Assembly (NCBI GenBank): GCA_025201705.1
Contig: MU616656.1
Location: 1 to 64,000 of the forward strand
DNA: 64,000 bases
Source of the DNA: Dissophora ornata
Lineage: Eukaryota > Mortierellomycota > Mortierellomycetes > Mortierellales > Mortierellaceae
Direction of reading: 5' to 3'
The notes below the pieces were generated by a model. It made no database searches. It saw only the letters and a program-made list of their open reading frames with translations, and was not told where the DNA came from. Made by a program: the position numbers and the translations under genes. This document shows, one piece after another, positions 12,501-24,400 of this stretch (the first letter of the stretch is position 1; every line of letters starts with the position of its first letter).

Positions 12501-12593
12501 GAAGGAATTTAAGCTGCGAAAAGCGAGGCATTGCCATGTGGCTTAAATGAATCATGCATTATTATGATACAGAATTTGTACACTGGTAGCTAC

Positions 12594-12639
12594 TCTCCTT
12601 CTCTTCCTTCTCCTCCTTTCTTCCTTCTCCCTCTCCTTG
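12594..12639 (+). repeat. pyrimidine-rich tract
   Basis: An almost unbroken run of C and T (ctccttctcttccttctcct and onward) between the ADA2 stop codon and the neurochondrin start. On the transcribed minus strand it is a purine-rich tract lying just after ADA2 and just before neurochondrin, in a 139-base spacer that must serve as terminator of one gene and promoter of the next. Confidence 0.6.
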
Positions 12640-15055
12640 TTAAGCATCCGAGTTCTGGACCCATCCGGCCTCCACGAAGAAGTCATATATCTTTCCCGTC
12701 TTGTTCACATCAATCTTGATCAACTCGCGTGCCTGTCGTCGTTTCAGCCCACCCAACCGCGCGTGTTCCTTCAAGAGCTGCTCTTTGATGATCATATAGG
12801 ACTTGGGGAAGATTCGCAGTGTCGAACAGAGTGCTTGCTCGGGAAGAGTCAACAGATGGATGCCCTCCGCATTCTGGATGTTCAATGGGTTGGCAGGCTT
12901 GCGAACCGGTGGTGCGGACTTGTTTGCGGAAGCCGATCCACGTGGCGAAAGAGTCTATAGAAAGTTAGAGAGGCGGCATGAAGAGGTCAGTCAATTGGAA
13001 TGAATAGTCAGGAAATAGGAATGTAATAATACAGATACTAAAAACGACTTTGGATCCTCACCTCGTCAATATTGGACCGTTGCGGGAGTGGGCGGGCGTT
13101 TCTTCGGTCGTTCAGGACTGAGCTGGATATCAGATGTCGGAGACTCGTCTGCTGAGACAAATAAAAAGTTGATAGCTCTGTTAACGAAGATCGTCCCTGA
13201 GCTTTGAGTGAATTCCGTCCCAAGAAGCTAATTCCAGTCACTTACTCTGTTGGCCTTCTCTCGAACGTACTCATGTCCAGCAGCAAGGGTCGTAAGTCCA
13301 TTAGCCCTGAACTCCTGGAGCTCAGCGATACGTTCGCGTAGTTGCATCTCCTTCAACAGCCCCTCTACAAATTTGTCATAATCTTCAGGGGTCTGAAGCT
13401 GAGCGAACACTCGCACGCTATTAATCAGCTCTTTTTCTTTGGGCGAACGCTTCTTCTCTGCCGATTGATTCTATTGCAAAGACAGCGACCGGGAGTTGGT
13501 TGTCATGAAGGATAAACAACTCAGTACGCAACCCAATACGTAAAAGCATTAGAAGCAACTAAACCTTATACCTTCTTATACTCCAGGAAGCCTCGCTCAA
13601 AGACAAACTTTCGTCTCTCCAGTCTCTTGTTCAGCTTGGCGTTGTAAATCTCGAGAACCATCAATTTCAAATCTACTCGCAATAGAATAATAATAAAGTA
13701 ATAGTAAATAAAGGAAGCCGGTTAGAATGCGAATGAACAATTGTCCGCCTATGGAGCATCTTCAGCAAACATACCAACTTCTTCCGGGGTGTCTTCTTCG
13801 CTAAAGATCATATCCTTGACGGTCTGCTCGGCTTCGTTTTCGTATTCCGTCTCAAACTCCAAGCGTCCAGGCATATATCCTGCAATCTCATGGTTTGCCG
13901 GCTGACTAGTCATAGGCTTTTGTGCTTTCACGGGAGCTATAGCAGAGTAACATGAACAGAGAATAAGACTGGCAATTTCCTAGAGTTTATCATCTCTCGC
14001 ACTGAATACGGAGCTCATCCAAGATTGCAACGGACCTGTTACTCGGCTTTTTCTCATCGCCAAACGCTGTCTCTTTCTAGCGGCTTGTGCTTCGGGGTCC
14101 ATATCGAATTTCTTGTGCATGTCCTAAACAGCGTCACAAGAAAAGAAGAGAGGCACAGAAAATAAGCGTAATTGAATAAGCTAAAATATCAATGGGCCTT
14201 AATCGCTGCATACGAAAGGGAGAGCGAAGCTTACAGGAAGGGGCCATGTCTCGCTGTTAACGTATATCTGGAGGTAATGAGCCTCGCACTCATCACGCGT
14301 CTTTGACCCGACATGGTCTGCAATATCCTGCCAGTTTCCAATACCAAAGGTCTCTGAACCCTCGATCAACAGCAACTCTTCATCTGCACCCCAGTCCGCG
14401 TCAAAGATCGGAAATGAGTGTTGTTCCTATGTAGGAGAAGAGGGCGCGTTAGTGACCATCCAATTGTCAGCAGAGATTTGTCAAGATGGAAATTTCCGTT
14501 TGCACAGACGCACGAGCACAGGGTGTGGAACAGGAAGGCGACAATGTAATCAGCACACTGACTGTCTGTCCCACAGCACCATTCTACTTACCATCACTCG
14601 ATAGTCGTGCCAGTTCTTGTGCTTGCCCAGCTCTGCGCCCGAGCAGAAGCACCGCACGCAAAGATCAAAGTCGCTGCAGACTGCGCATCGTATCCGGACC
14701 GTGTCTGTGATGTTCTGACTGCATGGGTCGCAGTGATATTTAACACCCGCCTCGGCTTGTCGACGAGTAACACCAGGATTCCAGGGACGAAAGAGGAGTA
14801 AAAGGGTCACATGTCAGCATAGGGTTTGTGCAGCGCATCGGGTAATAATAAAAAGAAAACGTTTGAGGGCGAAGTCTTTTTTGAAATATTGGGTCATGGT
14901 CATGTGGCATGACCCCATCTATTTGCACCAGATGATGCATCTCGGCGAGATGCATCAGCTCATGTCATTACATTGGCATCATGATGCAGATTCAATGCCC
15001 TACCTATATCCTTCTCGGCGTCATTGGCGGTCCGTTTTCGATGAGTGACGGTCAT
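12640..15055 (-). CDS. ADA2: transcriptional adaptor ADA2 (SAGA complex)
   Basis: Start ATG at 15055; exon 1 is 15004-15055 and exon 2 starts at 14755. The protein begins [11 protein letters not shown], then a ZZ zinc finger with [24 protein letters not shown] and the H-x-WHDYRVM end. Next is a SANT/Myb domain ([20 protein letters not shown], then [12 protein letters not shown]), an acidic middle part with [18 protein letters not shown], and a C-terminal SWIRM domain ([20 protein letters not shown] ... [11 protein letters not shown]). This domain order is the hallmark of ADA2, which anchors the Gcn5 acetyltransferase and stimulates its activity on nucleosomes in SAGA. At least seven introns interrupt it, the first of which holds a striking palindrome. 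It diverges from ATP19. Confidence 0.93.
14933..14957. repeat. 25-base perfect-armed palindrome in ADA2 intron 1
   Basis: Two 12-base arms (tgatgcatctcg and cgagatgcatca) flank a single G, in the first intron of ADA2. A second, shorter perfect palindrome (gcatcatgatgc) lies about 20 bases downstream near 14976-14987. Both arms contain the GATGCAT core. They could fold as hairpins in the pre-mRNA or serve as dyad protein-binding sites. The arms were checked base by base. Confidence 0.85.
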
Positions 15056-15431
15056 TGTGATGAATGGGAGGTAAAAATAGCAAAACGCGTTTCCTGCTTG
15101 GTGGTGTTGATGGACTAAAGATCAGTGGCCAGTAAAGCGAGGGTTGTTACTGGAAGAGTATAAAAGCTGAATGGAGGAGGGATGCCACGTTTTCTGGTTG
15201 CCCTGTCGAGTTTCGCTGTGCACTTTAGTCTTGGATGTGTCTCCGCAGTGGCAATACCCCTTTCGCCATTGGAGTATTTTGGGGACTGCTGCACTACAAG
15301 CGACTTGCGCTGTTCAAAACGTCATTATAGGTCACGTGTAAACTCCAGCGAAAGAAGGCAGCATAACACAAAAGGAGAAATCGTTTTGATTCACATTCAA
15401 CTCATCATCCATCAACACCTCTGAATCAAAA
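15056..15431. promoter_or_regulatory. divergent ADA2/ATP19 promoter region
   Basis: The 376 bases between the two start codons contain a TATAAAAG box at 15159-15166, oriented for the plus strand, about 265 bases before the ATP19 ATG. The rest has no reading frame of note. The box is closer to a hypothetical short transcript than expected for ATP19, unless its 5' UTR is long or itself contains an intron. Confidence 0.45.
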
Positions 15432-16131
15432 ATGGGAGCTGAATACATTGTCTTTGGTCGCGCCATCCCCACCTACAAGGTATCCTATCCTCACTCTCCG
15501 CTTCCCGTCCAACGTCACCTTCTTTCCAGCCTTGAATCCCAACCCACTGTTCATCCTTGGATCGCACACTTCCGAACTAAGGATCAGCCTTTACGGATAA
15601 TTACGGATCATCAGTAAATGCATGAAAATGCACATGATCGCGACATTAGACTTCCTATTGCAAAGAAAATCTGATCCGATTCATCCTTCCTTACATCTTT
15701 GTGGATGCAAGCGACATTTTAATAACACACATGAAGTCAAACTCGCTTCACGCCTATTCAGGAACGACTGAACTTCGTGGCGGGAAGCAAAACGGGTGTG
15801 CAGCAGGATTGCCTCCGCGGGCATAACCTGTCAACCACATTATCCATGTCGAACACACATGTTATTATCAGGACAAGCACTCCTTTTGTGCCAAGGACCA
15901 CTGAGATATTTTAAAGATCTGTTTATCTGACATTTTTTCTTACGCTGCGGTTCTTATCTGCTCTAGATGGCTCTTGCCACCTACGCCGTCGTCGGTCTCC
16001 CCATCATCGCCATGAAGATGGGCAAGAAGGAGGCCCCTGCCAACGTCATCCAGGCAGCTTCCCAGGATGAGGAGGCATTCATCCGCGAGTTCATCAAGGC
16101 CGCCGAGGAGGATCAGCCCAAGAACGTTTAA
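15432..16131 (+). CDS. ATP19: mitochondrial ATP synthase subunit k (Atp19)
   Basis: Exon 1 (15432-15479) encodes MGAEYIVFGRAIPTYK and exon 2 (15967-16131) encodes a hydrophobic membrane segment (MALATYAVVGLPIIAMKMG) and an acidic tail with QDEEAFIREFIKAAEED. The 70-residue product matches the small membrane subunit k of the F1Fo ATP synthase, with its MGA-start, GKAIP-like motif and DEExFI tail. The subunit associates with the Fo part and with dimers of the enzyme in the inner mitochondrial membrane. The 487-base intron is unusually long for this neighbourhood, where most are near 100. Confidence 0.88.
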
Positions 16132-16383
16132 AGAAAGCAGATCAACAGATTTTCTTTTCCGTTTGAACATCCTTGTCTTTGTATCCTTTTTTGTGCGCCG
16201 TTGCTTTCAATCCCCACCCTCCTCCACTCTTTCACTACAACACAAATAAATCCGGCTTGCAGGAACTGCTATGGAGTGTGCTTGGTGTGAAAAAATGAAT
16301 GAGCTATGGTTATACAGGCAATTCATTGTTGATTATCCTTATCCCGCTAAATCCTATGTATCTGGTTCTTGAGAAGTATAGCC

Positions 16384-18333
16384 TTATGACGATGCCTCAG
16401 GAGCGACCTCTGGGATCTTTCTTGAGTTCTTGTTCTTTCTTCTTTTCTTGGAAAGAGGAGCATCTGGATCTCCAGCCAAGCGGGCCGCCTCCTTCTCCTC
16501 ACGGGCCTTCTTTAACTCGCGCCAGTCCGTCGTGTGCTTCCTCAGTTCTTCAGTGTTGAAAAGATCGGGGATGGTGTCGACGGTCTTGGATCCGAACGTG
16601 TTGACGTACTTCGCGAGATCTTCCTGAATCACGTACTCGTTGTCGTACACGGAGATCAAGTTGGTCTTGCCTTCCTCTGGAACAACAGCCGTCCAGAGGT
16701 TTCCTGAACGATCGTACTCTGCAGAGAGAGGCATTCCCTCAAGTTCCAAAACCTTGAGTAGCTCAATCTTGGCAGCCTCCTCGTTCCACTGAAGGATCAA
16801 TACCCTTGACTCTCTACCAAATAAAACAAATATGTTATATAAGATGTAAGATGAATACTTTGAGCAAAAATCAAACATTAAACACAGCTGATTTGATTAA
16901 TATGAGAATTCATACTTTTCAATGACGACAGCGATTTGACTCTTGGTTTCGCAGATCGAAAACGAGAAAACGGTTAGATCATCCTCATCGTCGGTCTCTG
17001 CTGGTGGCATACCCAGGGCATCACGAATGCTGAACGTATGAATTTCCAGGCCTTTCAAAAACTCCCACACGCGGATCGTGGCATCGCCGGCTCCAGAGAG
17101 CAGAAACTTTTGAGAAGCGCCAGGCAATACTTTGATGGTAGTCACGAAGCTAAAGTGAGGTGTTTAGATCAATGTTAATCAAGTGGCAACACAAGTGGCA
17201 ACGTAGCGTTGTCCCGCTGTCCATTTTGATCCTCTCCTTGTTACCTGGTATGTCCCAAGCAGTAGGTCTCGATGTTGTGTCCCTTAGGGTATTGGCTGAC
17301 ACGAATGTGCTCATCACGATCCGAGGTAATGATGTACTTGTTATCCTTGGTCAACGCCTAGTCCATAAACGCGAATATCTACAATTAATTTTCAAGACCA
17401 GAAAGCAGGATAATCGAAAAGTTGACTCGCCATCGAAATCTGCGATCCTTACAAGATCTGTGGCCATGGAGACATGTCCAAGGATAGGCTGTTCTCCTTC
17501 GTCTTCGTCTCCCTCGCCCTCTTCGCCATCCTCTGTGGACTCGGCCTTCTTGGCAGGCGCTATGACATCTGGAAGATCGCGGATCATGCTAATCGGATTG
17601 GAGTTGACGATATTGTTGGACACGTTCTATCAATATTCATTCTCAATCTATGCTGGTGTTGCCAATTCTCCTGTTCTGTTTCCAGGCTGTCTTACTTGTA
17701 AACATCTCCAAACTTATCAGCCGTGATGACGTGAGATCCATCCTTGTTGAACTCCAGCGCGTTTGAACGACGAACCAATGTCCTAAAAATAAAGTAGTTT
17801 AAAGAATCAGCCGTCGTTCTACAGCAAATTCTCTTAATAATCATGATCTACAGCAAATCATAGATACCTTGTTCCAAGACACTTCCATGACTCTGTGTCC
17901 CAGATCTTCATGACTTTGTCATCAGCGGCAGTGGCCAAGAAGACACCATCAGGACTGAACGCAAGGACCTGCACGCGAGCCTTGTTCTCCTGTGCTGCGT
18001 CCGGTGTGTTGGTGAGGGGCTGGGCCTGTAAGCCATTGGAGTCGCGTTCTTCCAGTTCGATCGTGCTAGCAACAATAGTCCCATTCCTACAGTCCAATCG
18101 AAGTATCTGGTCCAGTCAGTAATCGATATGATGTTGGGGCACGGGTTTAATTGCTTGGGATTCTGCCGCCTGCACTGTATCTGTGACACTCACAGGCTGC
18201 AAGATTTGTGAAATATCGAGAACGGCTCAAAACTTTACTTGGTCTCGACAGCCTGGAGGTGCTCGCCAAAGGAGAGGACGACGACGTCCTTTGTTGGGTG
18301 GCGTGTAATGTGGCTGAACGGCAGCAGAGGCAT
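16384..18333 (-). CDS. TRM82: tRNA (guanine-N7) methyltransferase non-catalytic subunit Trm82/WDR4
   Basis: Start ATG at 18333 ([20 protein letters not shown]). Several exons encode WD40 repeats, including [20 protein letters not shown] then [16 protein letters not shown], a [12 protein letters not shown] exon, and [16 protein letters not shown]. The acidic insert [14 protein letters not shown] and the lysine-rich tail ([12 protein letters not shown]) are as expected. Trm82 is the beta-propeller partner that stabilises the catalytic Trm8; together they make m7G46 in tRNAs. The WD pattern plus the sequence [11 protein letters not shown] preceding a propeller blade support Trm82 over a generic WD protein. 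The gene diverges from the arrestin-like gene. Confidence 0.85.
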
Positions 18334-19160
18334 GGTGATGACTTCAAGGTAATGGGTTGAGAGAGATGCACTTTTCCTTTTTTCTTTTCTTTCTTGTGTT
18401 GTAAACAAGGCGCCCTCAAAGCAGTCACCCTGATCTCAGCACCTTACTGTGGCTCTTCGAAGCGAGTCAAATACAGCAACGACCACAGCAACAACAACAA
18501 CGACCGACATCGGCTACCGTGGAGAAGGGGCTGGCATTGGTGAGAGAATGCTGTGGCGATAAAGCTAAAGCATCGGATGAGCACGAGAACTCGCTGGAAG
18601 GACGAAACTTGCCTGGAGTTGGCACAAATCAAATGCCTTTGGTGTGAGCACAGGGCGTCGGTTCTGTTGTGAAGAGTCCTTTTCCAAAAAATAAAGTTGG
18701 TTGGCTGTACTACAGACGCGTCGTTTTTTCCCTGCACAACGAGTTCTTTTCATGTGGGCTTCTTTGTAAGGTGGTAAGGCTGATTAATTCCAGGAAAACG
18801 CACTTTGCACCTTCAGAGCTTCGTTGTGTGTCCGATTCTGCACAGGCATGTGAGTTAGCCGCGCAGTCCGAAAATCGACAAAGAAATGGATTAGTAAGAG
18901 AGGGAGGCGAACGAAAAAGGAGGGGGAGTGAAAAGGAGGGTGGGTTGACGCCCTAGCACGCGTGCCACACGGATGATCGGCTCTTTTTATGCGGGGTTTT
19001 TGTCCTTTCCTCCTAACTTTTCTCTCTTCACCATCGACGTCTTGTCAACGCCATTCCAGACCCAAAACGAAAGCTGGAAGCAAAAGTGCTCTGAACCAAG
19101 TCAACGAGCAAGTGTTCATTGCCAGCAAGCAAGAGGAGGGCAACCAACAAAGAAAAGGTC
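18334..19160. promoter_or_regulatory. divergent spacer between TRM82 and the arrestin-like gene
   Basis: The 827-base spacer holds the 5' regions of two divergent genes. A CTTTTTATGCGGGG stretch near 18982 resembles a weak TATA region for the plus-strand gene. Short frames on both strands show no domain. Nothing else is seen. Confidence 0.45.
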
Positions 19161-21373
19161 ATGTCAACCGAGGATACGAACCGGACAGAAGAGGCTGCGG
19201 AGCAAGCATTTAGCGAAAGGACCCCATCCTACTCAGACATTCACCATCCCCATGTCAATGGAGGAGCAGCAGTGGCGACTGTAGAAGCTTCTCCGCAGCC
19301 GCTATACCCAGACTTTCGAACCATGAGCACACACAACTTGGTCGCTGTTTCCCCACACCACCACTTTCATACAACGCCTTCAGGTCTGACAGCAACACTG
19401 GAGCTCGAATCTGATACTGTTGAAATCTATGACCGCTCCAACGAAGCATTCCAGTATTCGCTGAAAGGAAGCGTGGAGCTAGACTGGTCCAAGGACTCAG
19501 AGCTGTTGCTCAAGGATGCACGGATAGACTTTATGGGATATGCGGTATTGTAAATCATTTAATAGTAGCAAGCAAGCCTGTTGCAAAATCCACAGTACTA
19601 CATCACTCTTACTAATACACGGAGGACTTCATTTGGATGGTCGATGGCTCATTGTTAGGACACTGCAGTGCTGCGCTATGAGGCAGGAGCAGGGGGATCG
19701 TCCATTGCAACCGAGACACCTGTCCACCATACACACGACTTTATTCCAACACCCATGATCTTGGGTAATACCACCTCCTCTACACCCTTATCCAGGGACA
19801 CGACGGCAGTGGTAGAGGCAACACATCACGATTCTTTGCCAATCGACTTGACCTTGCCAGGTCATTTACCTGACACCATTGATCTGACGATTGGCACGAT
19901 CAGATATGAGCTTCAGGTTAGCCTAGAGCTGACATTTGCACGGGGTACAAGTACTGCTGTTACAGAGCAGTTCATCTTGAGACGTCCTGTGCTAGTCCAC
20001 AGAATCGTGTACCCTTCAGCGCATCTGCAGCCAAGACTGGCCTTGGGGTTGGACAGTGGCGGTGTGGAAATCCAAATCAAAGTGCCCAGATTGTTGCATT
20101 GCGAGAACACACTTCTGGCAGTAGAGCTGTATGCAAAGCCGAGGACTCGAAATGTGAAGCTGCGCAAGGCCAAAGTTGTCTTTGAGCAGATTGAGACGGA
20201 TCGGTAAGTATAGATTTTCAGTTCAAGTTGTATTATTGTTTAGCTACAACAGCAGCGCTGATAAGACCCTCTTCGACTTGGTCCTATGTCTCTGCGAGTA
20301 GGCACCAGCGGACATCGCCCCTTGCGGCGGTTCCTAAGGCAGTTGTGCCGCTTGCCAGTCCAGCGCTTCAACATCACTCTTCTGCTTCGTCACCACCGCC
20401 TTTCAGACACGTCCCGCTTTCTGCACCTCAGTCCACAGGACTTCCACCGCCACCACGCCTCTTAACGCAGGCGATTGCACAGCCACTCGAAGTGGACTTT
20501 GAAGAGCCGACTGCAGAATTAGAAGCGCAAAACTTACAGTTGCAACTGGTGCTTTCGCCGAATTTGTGCGTGGATGTTCAGAGCAGTTGGTTGCAGATTA
20601 GCCATGCCTTGAGGGTCGAGATTGAGTACACTACCGATGATGAGTCCTATGTCACTAATCCGCCTTCCTCAGCACCACCGTCGGCATCAGCTATCCTTAT
20701 ACAGGATCCGGACTCTGGAATAGAAGAGTCAGATGCGGATCACGAATCTCAAGGTCAGGTCCCTGTTGTGGAGGATCAGGAACTAGCTTCAACGATATGG
20801 GATCAGGAAGGCGATGCAATAGAGACTGAGACTATCGATCAGGAAAATATAGAAGTTCTTGATAATGCCGATGCCAAAGCCGACGATGAATGGTCCAAAT
20901 TTACCGTTGACGAAAAGAAGGACCTTCAGGATGAAGAGGGCTCTGGGTCATCAACTGTCGCCGCAGCCAATCACCACATACAAGCCGGGGACATGATGGA
21001 TGGCTCCTCAGATGTCCCACCTCCCGTAACGAGCAAAGCAACGGACGACTCACATCTCTCGCCATATTCGCCTGGTTCGACGTCATCCTCATATACATAC
21101 TCTGTGGCGTCAGAAGAAATTCCTGTGCGCGTCGTACGAGTGGTGTCGACAACACTGGTAGATGCGACAACATTGGCACAAGCTGCAGGAGAGATGGAGG
21201 CGGGATTGCCGACGTATGAGAGCGTGATTGAAGCGACGGGGTTGCCTGCATACGCGGAAGAGAAGCCGGAGGATGATCATGAAGAAGCCGAGGCGAGTGG
21301 GACAGCAACAGGTGTATTGGGTGGTGCAGCCAGGCGGCTGGAAGGAGAGGACGCCGACATAGAGCGCCGTTGA
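19161..21373 (+). CDS. arrestin-like protein (alpha-arrestin type)
   Basis: Start ATG at 19161 (MSTEDTNRTEEAAEQAF). Exon 1 gives an arrestin N-domain start (LESDTVEIYDRSNEAFQYSL then KGSVELDW). Exon 2 begins after the AG of TTGTTAG near 19659 and continues with LPGHLPDTIDLTIGTIRYEL. The last exon is in frame with it if the acceptor is the CTGATAAG just before 20266; using the stronger TTTAG at about 20242 would meet a stop after about 17 codons, so this junction needs RNA evidence. The arrestin C-domain follows (VQSSWLQISHALRVEIEY), then a long acidic, proline-rich tail with LPTYESV and LPAYAEE, PY-like motifs of the kind that recruit Rsp5-family ubiquitin ligases. Alpha-arrestins direct plasma-membrane transporters to endocytosis. 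No neighbour suggests a specific cargo. Confidence 0.7.
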
Positions 21374-21414
21374 GACCTTTATTGGACGTGATGTTATAAT
21401 TAAAGCAACGTTAT

Positions 21415-24400
21415 CTAAATCTTCTTTGCGCCGAGCGTGGACTCCTTCTTTCGTTCCTTGGCCTCAGCCATTCTCAACCGGCGCTCCTCACGTTTCCGGG
21501 CCAATTCGGCCATCTTTTCCTCCTTCCTCACGAATCCAGCTGCGGGTGCGGCCGCACTGCTGGTACTGCTACTGCCCAAGTTCAAACTCTTGAACAGATC
21601 ATCGTCTCCGTTCCAAGCATCTATTAAACACATGTGAAGATAAAAGAATCGCTTTGGTTAGACAGGCTGGATTAATGAGAACAGAACATGTTCATTCTTT
21701 TTGTCCGTTCGTTCGGGAGGAGTGTGAGTACAATTTTGTTCATACCTGCACCGCTATCATCCAAAGTTCCAAAGCCCAGTCTCCCCGATGGCTTGGCGCC
21801 CCCTCCAAGCGACATTGCGGAGCTAGCGCTCGTGGAAGGTCTATTCGCCATACTTGTTGTGGTAGGCTTCATAGTCGCAAAGCTAGGCATCGGCGAAGGA
21901 TCCGCCGGTTCCATTGGCTCAAATGCTCCGTCATCCGCAAATAAATCGTCGTCCTCATTACCCCACCCACCGTTAACAGCCTCGTCCGCCTCGACAGCCG
22001 CCAACGCAGAGGAGTACCTATTCACAGAATATCCATCCGAAGGCCGTCCACCACTGTCTGCTGCGATCTGTAATCCATTTGACGAGTTGCCTGACAGAGA
22101 CATGCCGTTACTCGTAGTGGGTGCAGGTGTGTTGGAGCGCGAAGGGTTATTACTGTTATTGCTGCTGAGCGGTGATCCCACAGCCTGGGGCTGCATCTCA
22201 CCCGTAACAAGCTTCTTGGTGATAGAGGACACGGCCCAACCGGCCCAGGTCTCAGAAGAAGGCGCAGATGGCGTGGCTGAACGCGACGGGCCACCATTGG
22301 GACTATCCCTGCCTGTTTCTACAATCGCAGAGTCCGGCTAATGAGAAAAAGAATATATATGTAAGGCTGGATGTAATGTGAGATGTGAAGAATGACATGA
22401 TGCTGAAGGGTTTCACTCGTTCACGAACCATGCTCTCAATCAACTTCTCGATGCGCTTAGCGAACGTCTCCAAAGACTTCATTGCTTGTACACGCACAAT
22501 CCTATATGTGAAAATAGAGAAAAGTAGCAACTTCTTTTAGCGGCGAAGTTTTGAGAATCGAAGCCCAACGCAATGTCCAAAGAATTGCTTACTTCTCCGT
22601 ATCGACAAGAGTTAAAGAAATGCAGGGTATAATTCGTGTGGCAATATCGCTCTTGTCATAAGATTCAGAAGTTGCTAAAATGCGATGTCAACAAGGGTTC
22701 GTCAGTTCACACTACAATCCAGAGAACACCATTTTTAAAAAAATAAAACAAAAACAAGGGTCGGCACGCATACCATTCAAGGCCATCAAACTGGCAACAC
22801 GGGCATGTGCAAATGGATCGCGCAAGCTGCGCGTAAATGCCGGCACCAGAATCTTGCCCTTTGTCTAAAGAAAACATCAGCGATATGACGTATCCTCGGT
22901 TTAGCTGACATTCTCCGACGAATTTCGAGATTAAGAAGGTGCAGAATGAAGACTTACAGCGTCGTTGAGGTATTTCGCGATCTTGCCGAGGCAGATAACT
23001 GTGTTGGTACGAATGCCTGGCTCCTCGTCAGTCTGAAGCTTGCCCAGATATCTCAACAAATCATAGTTGATGACCCTGTCCGAGAGCTTGTTGATGACCA
23101 GTAGGACAGATTTGACTGTCCATTCGCGAATAATAGGTGCAGTGTCTGTGAAACCAAGTGCCTGGAGCGGAATTGCACAATTAAAACATTTCGTTAATAA
23201 CGTTCACATCGGCTAGAGCAGTGCATGACCTTCGATCCAAATTAGGTAGTGTCTTTTACCATGCTCGGGAAGATCTTCTCGTTGATAACCTTCTTGTTGA
23301 TCCTCTCAATGAACCCTCCTAGATTCTCCAAAAGACTCAGCCGGATCGTCCGGTCCGTCGATGCAAACATCTTCACCAACACATTGCTAATCAGCGCCTC
23401 ATACTCCTGTTCGTCCAGCCCAGCTCCAATCTTCACAATCGGTGGCAGAACCTTTGCGCCTCCAGATCCATACTCGAGGGCATGGACCAACTCTGGCAGG
23501 ATCTTGTATTTGCAAAATTCCTTGGGGAACCTTTCGATCTGCAAATCCAATTTCCGAAGGAACGTATCCCGTTGCAGTGGCTCCTTGACAGAAAAGTTTT
23601 CCAGGAATAACACAACCTGGATCAGGTCGTTCTGGAAAAACCCTTTCGCCTGAAGTCCCTTATCGAGAAAATCTCCTACACTGGGTCGAGTCTTTGGGTC
23701 GGGCCGGAGGAGGTTTTTGTAGAACGGCGCCATTTCTGGAGGGATGTTTCCAGGTGTAGCGAGCTGTTCCGGGGAGGTGAAGGTTCCGTTGTAGACCTCA
23801 TAGATCAAGCATGCGTAATGCCAAGTATCAGTCGACCACAGCTCATATCTACCGAATGGTTTCAATTGTGTTCATGGTTTAGCTTCGGATCGCTTTGCGT
23901 ACATGAGCAGGAATGTGAACGTCCATTCTCCTTGAGACTGAGTAACTTGCTTACTCTTTCACAACGCTCCATGACTTTTTCCTGACCTCAGGCGGAGCAT
24001 AGCGATTGGACTCTGGGATCAATCCAGCAAACGTCTACATCAGAGCATAGCTAATTGAGTTAAATGGATTTTCCTCGAACAGAAAGATTACCATACTTTC
24101 TTTCCACGATCAACATGAATCCTGCTTTGCACTTACAAGAATGGCAGGCTGATCCTCCTTGAGCGAGGACAAAGCCTCGAATCCACCCACTTTCCATTCT
24201 CCTGATTTGGTGATAAATATGGATGAGGTACGAATGTTGCCATGGATGAATGACGCATCGACAGTCAAGAACTTGAGGACATTCTATCGTCGTCGTCAAA
24301 AGCAAGTAAGCAAGCCATTGATCACAGATCGGTAGAGGTTTCTTGATGAGTTATCGCTGCAATTGATCGACGACAAGCTTCCTTCTCTCTTGTGTCATGT

